Positions 36,457 through 48,520 of a stretch of DNA of 64,000 bases are shown here, piece after piece; the first letter of the stretch is position 1, and each line of letters starts with the position of its first letter. The stretch is taken from assembly GCF_032854445.1 (NCBI RefSeq), contig NC_088295.1, positions 43,695,385 through 43,759,384 of the forward strand. The letters run 5' to 3'. Under the pieces are notes generated by a model. The model was not told the DNA's origin, made no database searches, and worked only from the letters and a program-made list of their open reading frames with translations. The stretch comes from Liolophura sinensis (lineage: Eukaryota; Mollusca; Polyplacophora; Chitonida; Chitonidae). Both the position numbers and the translations under genes were made by a program.

Positions 36457-38329
36457 AAATAGTATGAGGTGATAAGATATATTCCAAATTCAGTCTGCCA
36501 AGGGAAATGTAATGTTACCTTTGACTTAGTGTGAAATGTATGATTGAAAATGTCTAGTCTAGATAACCACTGATGTTAAAGCTACATGATATAATTATCA
36601 TAATCAAAATGCCAGTATGTATTTTGATGTATTTCGAAAGTCCTGTTATTCTGTGTGGTTTTACATGCAGTATGTATGTATTGCTGCATATAAGCTGACT
36701 GGGCAATGGATTAAGCTTCGTTTTGGTGATACATGCATTTAAGACGGGATGTGTACTCATTGCTAGGCCCTCAGTGCTCTCTCTAAGGTTTTGCAATAAG
36801 CAAACAGGAGTACAGATTATCTATATATTGGAGAGCAGAAAGGTGGCCTCTCCAGTTTCTTGTTCCCATACAGAACAGGCTCAGACTTCACTATCCCATT
36901 GGCCTGTGTTAACATCCCTCAAGTGTTTTATTTATGCGTATTATTCAGTCAAGTATTTGTGTTTCTGTTTGTGGCTGAATGTGGACATGGATTTTTGTGT
37001 TAGCATAATAGCGATATAAGAATGGCCTGCCGTCTTGACTTGGGTGTTTGTGTTATTGTTTGGAGTGGTGGGGTCTCTCGTCCGTCGCCTGTCCCCGCAC
37101 TTTGATCATGTCTGGTGGGGAGGGAGCACCCACATAATATTAGGTCATAGAATTTGTTGTTGCTTCCGCTGCAAGCAAGACAGGATGTGGGAAGTGCATT
37201 CTTGGGCAGATTGGGAGACTCCGCAGGTTTGCCAGTCTACTTTTGTGGTGATCTGTCCTGATATACCCTTGTCTTACCCAAACATCTGATGCCTGGTCAC
37301 CTGTTGGACAGAGAGTTGGGGGGGGGGAGGGGTTAAATTGGTATAGGAGGTGTGGAGAAGTGAGGATAGATTGGTATTGGCAGTGGGGAGAGAGTCCCAG
37401 AGTGGTAGACCACAGGTTTAGCCATTGGCAATATTGTGAAATTACTACAGTAAAGTTAGCTATTGCAGAAGTACTTTATTTCAACTAAAGTTAAGAATTT
37501 TTCACGTGGCACAGTTTACTTGATTCTGATTGATTCATCCACCTTGTGTGGCCACGTTTTTCTTTGCAGTTTGATGAATTTCTTATCAAAAAAATCTTAC
37601 CAGAAAAGTATCATTTTAAGACATTTATGTGCTTCGAGAAGTGCATCTTTACATATCAAACTTAACATGAAATACAGTGTAGCTGTTTAATACAGGTTAA
37701 AGTGATCTTGGGGGAAAGAACATATAAACTATGGTATGAATTGACCTCATATTGTGAATTTCAATTGATAATTGCTGTGATCAAGCCAGTTTGTCTTGAA
37801 GCCAATTTTTCTAGGATGAAATGTCAATCAATAGTGGAATTTTGGTGGGAAGTTTGAAATTGTGGAAGTGACATATTCATTTGTTTGGTGTATGATAAAG
37901 TATACCTTAGAGTATAATAGTATAAAATAATTTGCACAATTTTATGAAGCTTTTATCTTGACACAAACAAATCATTTTATTATCATTTTTGGATTAAATG
38001 TATTCATAAATTCCGGTGAATAAAGTGCTTTAGTGGCTGAAAAGGTTCAAGATTTACAGTGATCATTCTCAGTTTGAAACCATGCTCACCTTGAGAAAGT
38101 CAGCCAAACAAAACCATAGTGATAATAGGATAGGGTTGGTTCTATGATTTGAACTTTCAGTATCTACATTATCAGTAAAGACACAAACTGAATGTGAATT
38201 TTGCTATCACTGCCCAACAAGTTTATGACTGTATGATAAAGGTTGATGACCACCAGTCAAAGAAATAATCAATTGTGTGTTGGTGTATCTCATTCTAGTA
38301 CTTTGTCTTCCATCAGTGTGGTGTTCAAG

Positions 38330-38455
38330 TCTGTATATCACACATGGAAAGTTTGTCAGTAATATGCTCAAGGTCAGTGGTTTCTTTCCACCCATAAAAG
38401 AGAAATATTCTTGAGTTTGGCATTAAGCAACAGTTGGCCAATGAATCAATCCGGA
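38330..38455 (+). mobile_element. Degraded SINE-like fragment, family 1
   Basis: GGAAAGTTTGTCAGTAATAT, GGTTTCTTTCCACCCATAAA and AAATATTCTTGAGTTTGGCA followed by AATCAAT match family 1 block order. Confidence 0.5.
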
Positions 38456-38559
38456 TGTAAACCTTATAACATTGTAACTGTTAAAAAACAGTTGTGCACA
38501 ACACCATTAAGAGGAATAAATAAATGTTAACATATTGCCTCTGCTGTTGTTGTTGTCAG

Positions 38560-38751
38560 ATCTGGAAGCACGTTTAAGCTGAAGCAGCGTGTACGAGTGT
38601 GTGAACTGTGGACAGGAAGCTGTGTGGAGGAGGTGGCCGAGGTGTCCCGCTATATCCAGCAGTCGTTCGTCCTCGGCTGGCCCCTGATCAATCAGGTGGT
38701 CACCTGTCTTTCCGTACAGGACAAAGAAACCTGGCTTCAGGCACTGCACCA
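38560..38751 (+). CDS. ARHGAP20: Exon 6: C-terminal two thirds of PH domain
   Basis: The exon is 192 nt, phase 2 in and phase 2 out, with acceptor gttgttgtcag and donor gtaagt. It begins SGSTFKLKQRVRVCELWTG, continues SFVLGWPLINQVVTC, and ends KETWLQALHQ. The last is the C-terminal PH helix with its invariant Trp. The SFVLGWP motif is shared with vertebrate ARHGAP20. Confidence 0.94.
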
Positions 38752-40212
38752 GTAAGTTGTAATAAGTATCACGAGTTTGATTTTAAAATGTTGTTACTTT
38801 GTTAATCAGTTTATACCGGAGATTTTTGTCCCAAAAAAAATCGATCAGCACAAATCCAATCTGATTTTGGCTATTACTTTAGAATAGAATGGACACAAGC
38901 CTCACTTTAATCATCTCGTCTTATGTGTCATAATATAAATCTAAATGTGATTCAGATCAAATCAGAAAGACATGCATTCAGTGTGCCAATCGGTTGAGTC
39001 ATAAAATGTTTTCCTATTAAAAATAATTGACTAAGTGCTGGTATTCATTGAAATGATCTACATATTTTTTATTTTTCAAAATTTCATTATCTGATATAGA
39101 CCGAGTCATGATGTGGACAGGTGAAAAAATTTGAACTGATTGGAGATTGTTATTATTTTTTTTTTCATAACAGGCTGTGATTCATTAATATACCACATGC
39201 AAGATGGCGCGAATGTAGTCATTCTCGACCTCCTGGGTTTTCTTTCATAAAACAACCTTAAATCTCTTGCCCAGTATCAGTAATTAATAAACATTCTAAT
39301 ATTTATTCTTGTGTGAAAAAAAAATATATATATAGGGTTAATGTAGGAAAAACAAATAAATGCGCAAAACTCGACAGTAAATAAACCAGTAGGTAAAGTA
39401 ACATTTTCTGGTTCTAGAAGCGTATTACGTAAGAAAGTGTATTGGTATATCACCTCTTACCTTATGGAATTGCAGCTTAGAAGCTAACTGATAAATTCCA
39501 ATCATTTATATAAACAGTTGTAGGCAGATTTCAGTTGATAGAGATTTGATAAGGTTATTGTTATTGCTGATTTAGCTGGCATGGATCACCTGGTGAGTGA
39601 GTTGCATGCTGATGTTGTTCAGGTGATGACGTCAGGGATGTTTGTGTACATGTGGTGATGATGTGTAAGATATTTGTACTTACATGTACACGCCGACTGA
39701 TGCAAAGCTGGTTTAGATTGTACTTACCTTGTTAGTTTTAATATAATGTTGACATATGATTTGAAGGTGAATATATCTAGCTACTCCAACCTTGTTACAT
39801 TTGTATCATTTGTGAGTGAAAGTTTTGTACTACTTGTTGTGTTAAAGCCATCAGTTGTACCTGTCCGTTGCTTGTGTACATTCTGTACTAGAAGTAAATA
39901 TGCCATGTCCTTGACTTATGATATTTACTCACTGCATATTTTATATTGGTGTCATTTTATTTTAAGCTGTATTTTGTGTGTGTTCTTACCATTGAGGTGT
40001 CCAGGTAATGTTGTTGAGGAACGTTGCCAGGTTTTAAACAGCCAGCCAGTTGGTTATGCCTGCTTGCATTAAAGTATAGCATTAAATAGAGATATTATTC
40101 TGTGGTAAGAGATTCACGGCTGTTTCAGTGTAGATCTGGTCAGTGCCTGTAGGTTTGCATTTGATGATAATTGGGCTTTTAAAGTGGTGATTGATTCTCT
40201 CTTTCTTTTTAG
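38752..40212 (+). other. Intron between exons 6 and 7
   Basis: The intron is 1.5 kb and AT-rich. Nothing beyond short homopolymers and a TA run near 39327 is seen. Confidence 0.85.
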
Positions 40213-40291
40213 TCAAATTGAAGAAGAGAGGAAGAAGCTAGAACACAGAGTGATTGCTATTGGTGTTTACAGTGGTGAAGATTTTGAACAG
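40213..40291 (+). CDS. ARHGAP20: Exon 7: PH-to-RA linker and first RA strand
   Basis: The exon is 79 nt, phase 2 in and phase 0 out, with acceptor ctttctttttag and donor gtgagt. It encodes a charged helix (IEEERKKLEHR) followed by VIAIGVYSGEDFEQ. The latter is the first beta strand of the Ras-association domain. Confidence 0.9.
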
Positions 40292-42011
40292 GTGAGTTGC
40301 AGTAACCATGGTTACAGAGCTACCCAATCCACCCATAAAACCGACTGCCATCATATAGGTGAAAAATTCTAGAGTGGAGCGTCAAACAACAATCAAATAA
40401 ACAACTAAATAAACAGAACTGCCCAGAGAAACCAGAACAGACACATTGCTAAGATAGCATTGTAAAACTATCTTTGTTGAAAGAACCCCCCCCCCCCCAT
40501 CCCCCAACCACTCCAACCAAGCTCCAAAGTTCATTTAGGCATTTCATTTCTTCTTTAACTTAGAATTAGAAGTCACTGTAAACTTTACTAGAAGCATGAG
40601 CTTGATTTGTACTTCTTTATGAATGAATAATAGTTTTTCTGTAATCCATAGACACTGCACTCGATGTGACACAATAATCTATCTCTTAGATTTGCTGTTT
40701 TGCACTTTCTGATTTTGCAAGAATGAAAGGGCTCTAAATGTCATTGATGGTTTACAGCTTCATATGTTGCCTGACAGTATATCTAGCGCACTAATATTCC
40801 TGCCATCCAATAAATTATTACAAGCAAAATGTGGCAGGCTTTATCCTCAGTGTTAGCTTGAACATAGTGCTATGGAACAACTGTGCACCATTACAGGTTA
40901 TATCGACAGTTGCGTCAGTGAAAATATCTGCTTGTGTTTAGCTGCTTCTCAGATTTCTAAGGTGATGGCGGCTTCTCTTCTTTGGACAGTTTTGTGTCTT
41001 ACCATAACACCAAGAGATAGGTTCTGTCTTTGTAGATTTATTGGATTTTAATCCGTGTTAATTCCTCGTTAAATATAACTGTTGCCCTAGTGATCAGTTG
41101 TGGAGCGATCTGTTGATCAGAGCCCACTGTGTGTATGTGTGTGTGTGACTGAGCATGTTTACAGTCAGTGTATAGAGTCATGCGGATTGTGAAGATGGAA
41201 CGTTCACATGCTTTCTCCACTCGCCCTGTCCCAAGCTTTCCATCATGTTTGTCTGTTAAACACTAAGTTAAAATGCCAGAAGAATGTCCTCTCTGTATAC
41301 CTAAGACAACAGCTGGCCAGGCTAGCTCATGGTCCTCAGCAAAAATTGTCCCGATAGACACAAAAAAAAAAAAGAAGAAAAATGTTGGATGATTTCTTTT
41401 ACATACAGTGCCAGTGTGGCGCCAGTCAGTCGCATACATGATGAGGCTTCGTAGCATGGAGACTTGCTTAACTGTTGTCTATGCTGGCCCACTTCAGATG
41501 AGCACAACTGCGAAATAGCTGCATGGATGTGTATGGTGGGAGAAATATGGCTTCTACTCAAGGGCATTGATGTCTGGAGAAAGGCTGATGATAGGGACAC
41601 CAGATTAATTGAGTCACATTAGCTTTGTCAGACAGATTCAGTGAACTCTTAAGCCTAATTTTTATGAGATCTCAGTGAAAGTCGTGAAGCTGGATTTCGC
41701 GGGGATTACAGGGATATCAGAACAGGGCCAGCATAAATGTGAGGGATGATTTAATCTGGAGGCATCCCCAACATAGCATACTAGATCAAAGCTTTTGGCA
41801 TCAGGCATGTTCTCCAGCGGCTCTATGAAAACTACTGGGTTTTTTTGGATTGCAGTGTTTCTCAAAACACTGGTTGAGTAGTTGTACAAGTCTACTCTAC
41901 CTTTTGTCATATTTGGGCAAAAGAGACCAAATATGACGTGTTCTTGCAATTACTATATAATTAAATGGCAGGATTTCGTTCTTGACTTATTCTGTTGATA
42001 TTGATTTTCAG
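40292..42011 (+). other. Intron between exons 7 and 8
   Basis: The intron is 1.7 kb. A SINE tail lies close behind the donor (40320-40412), then a 13-C run at 40486-40498 and a short GT repeat near 41130. Confidence 0.85.
40320..40412 (+). mobile_element. SINE-like tail fragment, family 1
   Basis: CCCACCC-like segment, then CATCATATAGGTGAAAAATT, GAGTGGAGCGTCAAACAACA and a AATCAAATAAACAAC tail. Confidence 0.5.
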
Positions 42012-42089
42012 ATGAAGGAGATACAAATTAATATACGACAAGATGCTCAGGAGATTCTCAAACTTTACGTGGACAAGTGCCACATGTCG
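42012..42089 (+). CDS. ARHGAP20: Exon 8: central RA (Ras-association) domain
   Basis: The exon is 78 nt, phase 0 on both sides, with acceptor ttgattttcag and donor gtaagt. It reads MKEIQINIRQDAQEILKLYV then DKCHMS. The strand-then-helix pattern (QINI, then AQEILKLYV) is typical of the ubiquitin-like RA fold that binds Ras or Rap GTPases. Confidence 0.88.
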
Positions 42090-43069
42090 GTAAGTTCATC
42101 CAGCTGCATGACACCTTCAAAAACTTTGTTTGTCATCACAAAGGAAAGGTTTAATGCAAGTTATATTTGCATGTTGTTTTATCAAAATGTTTTCTCTCAG
42201 TACTATTGTTTGTCACTGTACGAGCGACACCATAATACAGCAAATGGACATGCGAAACTGATTTTCAGGACAGGAAGCAAATAGTGGTTTTCATCACATT
42301 AAAGATACTTGTTAGTGTGTTTTTGTTTGCTTATTACTGACGTATTCGGGAAGGTCCCCGTCAACCTGCAGTTGGCTGTTGGTTTCCCCCAGGGTCTGTC
42401 CGGTTTCCTCCCACCGTAATGCTGGCCACAGTCATATAGGTGAAATGTTGAGCATGGCATAAAACACCAATCAAATCAATTGACACTTGTTTGTGCTGAC
42501 TGTCTGCTGGCTTTGGATCCATCACCCTTGTCCTAGCTTCTGTATAAGGATGTTGCAATGCCATTTTAAGCCACTGTTAAGGCCACAGAATGTTTTTTCT
42601 ACCCCCTTCTCTGTCCTCGCTCCCCCTCTCTGCCCCCCCCCCCCCCTTCCAATCCTTGTGGTGTCTGTCACTTATCTGCACAGGGCTGTTGATGTTTTCT
42701 GTTTCCATGCACGTGATGACACACACACAAGTAGACTGGACCAGCGGGTGGATGGTCGTGTGTTTCACTACCTTAGCTGTACTGCAATACAGCTTTGACA
42801 CATCTCCATGAAAACATTCCAACCTAAGCAGATGTACATTTTCAGAAAACATTTTCTTTTTCACATCAGTGACAATCTACATCTTTTCTCCTCACACCTA
42901 AGCCTCAAAAACATCTCATGGCAATAGGAAAGTGGGTTACTTTTTTATGCGCAGAAAAAACATATCTCACCTTCTTTGGAAGCGTGGTTATTTGTGTACA
43001 TCGTAACTTGTAACTTCTTTTATCTTTAGCAGCTCTCCTTAATGTGGGCTTTTTCTTTGTTGTTTACAG
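42090..43069 (+). other. Intron between exons 8 and 9
   Basis: The intron is 1.0 kb and contains a SINE-like copy (42350-42482) and a 14-C run at 42633-42646 within a pyrimidine-rich patch. Confidence 0.85.
42350..42482 (+). mobile_element. SINE-like repeat, family 1, 3' half
   Basis: Contains AACCTGCAGTTGGC, GGTTTCCTCCCACCGTAATG, CTGGCCACAGTCATATAGGT and GGCATAAAACACCAATCAAA. Confidence 0.75.
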
Positions 43070-43139
43070 GAATCTGAAGCTAAAGAGTATCAGTTGTGGG
43101 TGATGCCAGGTCCTGATGATTCACCTTTCCCTTTAATAG
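43070..43139 (+). CDS. ARHGAP20: Exon 9: end of RA domain
   Basis: The exon is 70 nt, phase 0 in and phase 1 out, with acceptor gttgtttacag and donor gtgaga. It encodes ESEAKEYQLWVMPGPDDSPF then PLIG. EYQLWV and the P(F/Y)PLIGHE ending, completed by exon 10, match the RA end of vertebrate ARHGAP20. A 20-bp minisatellite begins 26 bases after the exon. Confidence 0.92.
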
Positions 43140-45844
43140 GTGAGAACAAGTGTAAATTATATGAATTTGTATGGTGTTGCGATCATTTGTATGGTATTGT
43201 GATCATTTGTATGCTATTGTGATCATTTGTATGCTATTGTGATCATTGGTATTGTGATCATTTGTATGCTATTGTGATCATTTGTATGGTGTTGTGATAA
43301 TTTATGTGGTGTTGTGATCATTTGTATGCTATTGTGATAATTTGTGTGCTATTGTGATCATTTGTATGGTATCGTGATCATTTGTATGGTATTGTGATCA
43401 TTCATTTGGCAAATAACACAACAGTCCAATCGTAAAAGAGCTGAAAGAAAGTCATCATTTTTGTAGCTCATAGTTTTATAGCGGCATTTTGTTATATAAG
43501 TTTGGTTAGATCTTTTGCAGGATATAATTAATGAAGAAACAACTTATGTGAACTTTAATCACCAAGCTAAGATGTGTGTTTTCCAGACATCTTTGCATAA
43601 TTTTTATCGGGAATTTGAAGATATTTCTTCCTGGTCAATTTTTGAAGAACAGAGAAAAAATGTCTATAATTTTGTGGAACATTGACCTAAAAAAAAAAAT
43701 GAGTTGTAAGAAAGTAGCACCCTCACAAAAGTTGACCATGGCCTGTATTCGCTCATTATACACAAAGCGATCATTTGTCATGTTTGCCAGACTCTACCCG
43801 GAATTCGCTCTCTGTCAAATACAATGAATTTATTGACGTTCAAACAGTTTGTGTATGTTGACAAAGGCAAGCCTTTTGTTTTTGACCCATATGAGAAGCC
43901 ATAAGTCATCTAATGAGGATTGGCTTCAGCATGAATAGCGGGAATAGAACAAATGAGTAGAATTATGATGTTCCAGAGCGATACAATTAGACATGCCAGG
44001 ATGTACTTGGCAACTCTTCCCTCTGGTGTATCCATATCGTACCTTTTTATTGCTCAGATGACCTTCTGACGGGGGTGTATATTTAACCCAATTGATTTAT
44101 TGTCTGTAAAGTTTGCCTTACTTTGCCTGTGGAAATTGTTTAAGAGGTGTATGTTTGCAGATTTTTGCAGGGTAAATTTGTATGTATTAAGTGAGTGGAA
44201 AGGGAGAGTTCAGAGCAAGCTGCATTATTTTTAACAGTGTATGCCAGGAAGTCCTCCGTGTGAGGTGCTATTTTTGACACGTTAAGTTTGCAACTGTCCG
44301 TGTGAAACATCATGTAGACATTGGAGCAGAGTTAACTGTTTGCCCCCAGCAAAGTTAAGCTGTTAATCTAATGAGGCTAATACTGAACAGTGATTTCCTG
44401 CAGACCTTAAGCTCGCACAACAAACATTTGGTAGCTCTGCCAACCAGCTGCATTGTAGTTTCTGGCTTAATCTGGCCAGTTGTGCTTGAGGTGACCACGT
44501 GCTAATATGTCATGTGAACTGTAGTTTTATTAAATACATTATCTCCAGATGCATAATGAATTTTCATCCCTTTAAATGCAAAAAAACAAAATATGCTGTT
44601 CCACACTAACTAGATTTGAAGTCAAAAGTTATTCATACAAAGACATGTTAATACATTGTAAAATTATAAAATGGCAAGGAACATAAATACGTCACTGGTA
44701 TTAATTTGTTGTGGACAGAGAAGGGGGAAGAAAAAACATTTTGTGGCCTTAAAAGTTTGTCCAGCACAACAGAATAGTTATTTTGATCCTCAACTTGGTT
44801 GTCAATACACCTACACTGTTATTCTCACTAAACTTTCACTTACGTTTTCCTTAAGTTGGTGCTTTCATAGTTTAACCTACACTAGCAAAACTATCATTTA
44901 AAAAAGATTATCATTATTGTCACCATAGTTCTAATTACCAGTAAAACTTTTAGGGTTAATTTTTACATTTTTTGTACAGTAGTTCATATTGGCATAGAAC
45001 GTCTGATAGAAATAAAGAGATTCATTGACAGTTTGTAAATTTTGAAGAGCAGCATGTCATCATGTATAATGTGAAGATGGAATTTTGTTAAATGATTTCT
45101 GCTACGGAGGCTGAACAAACATTGCCAACAATTCCTGCTGTTGATTCATTAGCCTCAGTCTTGTGGCATCTTAGTCGTATATAGCTAGTTATGTCTGACA
45201 GTCTTTCAAACACAGTGTGCTTTATAATACACTGGACTCCTTTTGGCACAAAACTTTTCTAGTACTTGATGAACTCTGAGCCACCATATTTTTCTGTAAA
45301 CGTGAACAGTTGTGAATATGTTCATTGTGAGACCAAAATGTAAAGGTTGTATATCAAGATTATGAATCAGAACCTGATTCTACCCTCCACCCCAACCTCT
45401 GACCTTCAGCAAAGAGGGGAAGAAAAGCCAATGACATAACCCAACTAATGTTGATTCCTGTAAATTTACATTTCTGTGTGTTAGTCAACATTTACTCTCC
45501 AGCATATTTAACTAGTTGATGAAAGGTTAACATATGAAATTGGTTCAGCGTTAGGCTGGATTAAAGTCATTTAACAAATGAGATCTTCATGAAGTTTTCT
45601 GGACACCTTTATATGAGCATTATTATGAATAAAGGAAGGATGTATGAAAACATATTTTGTTTGGATTGTCATTTTAGCATCTGGCAGTAAGATGATGTCC
45701 TGATCCTCTGGTTTGGATACATAGTTGTACATTCAGACACAGTTTTATAACAGATGCAGTAGACAAGTGTATAACAGTTACAGCATGTTTATTATATTGT
45801 TACCACTAAGTGTTGTACTAAATTCAGTGTGTTGCATTTTTCAG
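43140..45844 (+). other. Intron between exons 9 and 10
   Basis: The intron is 2.7 kb. A 20-bp minisatellite (43165-43403) sits near the donor; the rest is unremarkable AT-rich sequence. Confidence 0.85.
43165..43403. repeat. 20-bp minisatellite, about 12 units
   Basis: The unit is GTATGGTATTGTGATCATTT with variants CTATT, GTGTTG and GATAATTT. One unit is shortened near 43245. It begins 26 bases after exon 9. Confidence 0.95.
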
Positions 45845-45955
45845 GGCATGAAATCCCATATAACATTTGTTCCCAGGCTGAAGAGGGAGGAGGGGAGACA
45901 ACTCAGTCAAGGTTCTTTGTCAAGAACAAGAAAGTTCAAAGAAGGCAAGGACTTG
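45845..45955 (+). CDS. ARHGAP20: Exon 10: RA-to-RhoGAP linker, first half
   Basis: The exon is 111 nt, phase 1 in and phase 1 out, with acceptor gcatttttcag and donor gtaagt. With the split Gly it begins GHEIPYNICSQAEEGGGETT and continues SRFFVKNKKVQRRQGL. GHE plus an aromatic-containing continuation aligns with the GHEYPYGIKM stretch of the vertebrate protein. Confidence 0.9.
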
Positions 45956-46152
45956 GTAAGTGTTCTGAAAATCTTTTGTATGTAAGGCAACTTTCAGTAT
46001 TTGGTCTTGGTTCAGTGATCCATGGATTGGCAATTTGGTTTGGGGGGTAATTTGGTACTACCAAAATTACTTCTCCTGTTTTTATTTTAATTTTTTCTAA
46101 GCACATATTTTCTGTCTGATATATAACCTTTTTTCATTTGTAAAATTCTCAG

Positions 46153-46304
46153 ATGAAAGTCGAAAACAGAGGGGGAAAGCCTTCTTCTCTCTGTTCAAGC
46201 GAAGTTCTCGTGATTCAACGGAGATTGGGCAGACAACCAAACTTCTCTTTGGCCAGCAGTTGGAAACAGTTATGGTGGATGAGGAACTGCCCAAATCAGT
46301 CATG
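46153..46304 (+). CDS. ARHGAP20: Exon 11: linker leading into RhoGAP domain
   Basis: The exon is 152 nt, phase 1 in and phase 0 out, with acceptor aaaattctcag and donor gtacgt. It contains a basic stretch (KAFFSLFKRSSRDS), then KLLFGQQLETVMVDEELPKS. LFG at the start and LPK at the end bracket the N-terminal strand of the RhoGAP domain, as in vertebrate ARHGAP20 (LFGISL then LPKPVLDML). Confidence 0.92.
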
Positions 46305-46606
46305 GTACGTTGTGCGACACGTTTGTCTTATTCAATTTTTATTTGTGATAATGTCGAAAATGTGACTAAAAATAATTGTTACGAACAGATTCATTAGCTC
46401 TCAGATTTTAGTTATTTATTTATTTATGTATATTGAACATTTCCTTGTTTTGGAAGAGTTATGTTGAACAACCAGAATGCTGAATCACTAACTGGTTGAG
46501 TATGTACCGATCTCCATACTCAATATACGAGTCTGATTGTAAAATATGCCTTGTGTCTTGATGTTAAATTTCTACAAATTGATGAAATATTTGTTATTTT
46601 TGGCAG

Positions 46607-46768
46607 GCATTGTTGTCGTTGTTGTGTAGAAGAGGTCCAAGCACGCAAGGCATCCTGAGGAAATCTGCAAATGAGAAGGCAAAGAGAGAGTTAAAACAGA
46701 GGCTGGATGAGGGAGAAGACTGTATCACAGAGGTTACATCAGTCCATGTGGTGGGAGCTCTGGTCAAG
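46607..46768 (+). CDS. ARHGAP20: Exon 12: RhoGAP domain with catalytic arginine finger
   Basis: The exon is 162 nt (54 codons), phase 0 on both sides, with acceptor tttttggcag and donor gtgaat. It carries RRGPSTQGILRKSAN. The Arg of GILRKS, encoded by AGG at 46658-46660, sits at the family's arginine-finger position. In RhoGAPs that residue inserts into the GTPase active site and stabilises the transition state. The exon ends VGALVK, the Lys being the conserved basic residue of the ALLK-x-FLR motif. Both features suggest an active GAP. Confidence 0.96.
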
Positions 46769-47242
46769 GTGAATATCTTCATTTTTCATGCTACAGGACG
46801 AGATGGGATCTATGTCAATTTATTTTTAAACATTACTCCAAATGGTTTTTGATGTCACCATATTAAGATACGGTGGTTTTCAGGAATGATATGTAGTTCA
46901 GTTGAAAAAAAGGCAAGGCAGGTTTGGAAAGTAATTTGTTTGGTGACGATTCTTTGTGTTATTTTTGTGAAATTTCACTAGAAATGTATACATGACTGAA
47001 CTGATTTGGGTACTCATTTCCCACAAATGATCTAAATACCTTTGTATTAAGGTAAATATCTTAAAGACGGCATGTTTGTTACCCACTCCTACTTTGGATA
47101 AAGTATACTTCTGTTTTTGTATTGGATTTTAATTAGATCTCATATTTTGTCATATAAATGTAGTGTATCAGAGTAAGATCATCCGTGTTTATCCTTGGTT
47201 ATCAGATTGAAAAAACAAGAATTTGTTCCTTCTTTTGTCCAG

Positions 47243-47352
47243 GATTATTTGCGAAGCCTGCCAGAAAGTTTACTACTGGAGGATCAGTATGATAACTGGG
47301 TGTCAGCAGATGACATTACAAATAGCAACGAAAAAATCAACTTTATCAGACA
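47243..47352 (+). CDS. ARHGAP20: Exon 13: RhoGAP domain, DYLRSLPESLL segment
   Basis: The exon is 110 nt, phase 0 in and phase 2 out, with acceptor ttttgtccag and donor gtaagt. It starts DYLRSLPESLLLEDQYDNWV, the RhoGAP helix with the conserved Arg of FLR-LP. The usual Pro of LPEPLL is Ser here. The vertebrate paralogue also departs from consensus at this point (IPGSIF, from memory). It ends NEKINFIRQ. Confidence 0.95.
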
Positions 47353-47684
47353 GTAAGTTTTCTTGAAAAGTTCTGCTTTTGATGCCATAGCATGCTGTTT
47401 TGATAGCATAATATTTCAGTAACATATTGTTAAATGTTAAAAGTGACAGAGAAAGCCTAATTAAGGGGAGACAACTGTACTGTAAAATATCCCTTGTATA
47501 TGTTTGTATCTAGAAACTTTTCATTTCATCTGTGTTTTAATATCATTAAGCCATCAGCAAATGACTAGTCTTGTTTCTAAAGTAAATTTTCATCTGGTAT
47601 TTTGAGTAGTTTTCTGGTAAAGTTTCAACCCATATTTCATCTTTGTCTCCATAGTTAATTTTTAATATGTATCTCATCTCGTAG

Positions 47685-48001
47685 GTTGACCCGACAGCTC
47701 CCAACCTGTAATCTTGTACTGTTGAAACATCTGATGTGCATATTGTACTACATTGACAAGCACTCAGAGTCCAACAGCATGGATGCCTACAACCTGTCCA
47801 TCTGTATGGCTCAGTCCATGTTACGGTCCAAGGGGACAGGCACAGTTCAGCCAGAGCAGGCAAAGAAGGCCAATAGTGTGATACAGTTCTTGATTGAGAA
47901 CTGTGTGGAAATCTTCGGTGAGGAGGTGAAAATGCTACTTGAGTATGTGGAGGATAAAGCTGACTCTGGCACGGACACAGACAGCATTCCGGAGACAAAT
48001 G
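47685..48001 (+). CDS. ARHGAP20: Exon 14: C-terminal half of RhoGAP domain
   Basis: The exon is 317 nt, phase 2 in and phase 1 out, with acceptor catctcgtag and donor gtaata. It encodes LTRQLPTCNLVLLKHLMCIL, then NSMDAYNLSICMAQSMLR, then SVIQFLIENCVEIFGEEV. The Asn of the YNLSICMAQS motif is the conserved RhoGAP Asn that supports GTPase contact. The following (G/A)P of most family members is AQ here. IQFLIEN and IFGEE match the domain end of ARHGAP20. The exon continues into an acidic linker (DSGTDTDSIPETN). Confidence 0.96.
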
Positions 48002-48520
48002 GTAATATCTGCGTTTACTTGCAGATACTAAGTTATTCTTGCATAACAGGTGTAACAAGAAGTTCTTTTCCACAGTGAGGGACCCATTAGATCTTCTCCA
48101 CAGCATTTGCAAATTTTTCAGGTCATTTGCACAATTTTAGGTCATTTGCACATTTTTAGGTCACTTAGCCATTCGTATGCTAGAAATTTCCTGAAAAGTT
48201 ACTATCTTAAGTTTGGGTTGAATGATGTAAATCTTGCCCATCATAATTCTTTGCTTCTGAACTTTTTGTGAATGGCTTTATGGTATGGTGTAATTGTTTG
48301 GAACTTTCTTCAATTCATTAAACCTTAAACGTAGATGTTAACGTTTAAAATTAAATCTGTAATTTAATTGTCAGTCATTTGACCATCCTGTGTTTGTCTA
48401 TAAATATAACAATGTTAAAATGGCATAAGCACATAAATGAAAAATTATGCATAGATTTTTGTACACATAAGAAATCAGTGCATCAGTAATAAAATTAACA
48501 TGAAATCTTGTTTTGTACAG

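Larger units (their letters stand above)
36019..38559 (+). other. Intron between exons 5 and 6
   Basis: The intron is 2.5 kb with a 21-bp tandem array at 36352-36456 and a SINE tail near 38330-38455. A GC-richer stretch near 37035-37330 includes a G-run and shows no supported exon. Confidence 0.85.
46305..48520 (+). other. Short introns between exons 11 and 15
   Basis: Four introns of 302, 474, 332 and 519 nt separate the RhoGAP and tail exons (46305-46606, 46769-47242, 47353-47684, 48002-48520). They are AT-rich and carry no recognisable elements, apart from a small GGTCATTTGCACA-type triplication near 48115-48165. The intron between exons 10 and 11 is only 197 nt. Confidence 0.85.

Noticed and set aside
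47546-48112. 188-codon minus-strand open frame
   Set aside because: It is the antisense shadow of exon 14, whose + strand product is an unmistakable RhoGAP segment.
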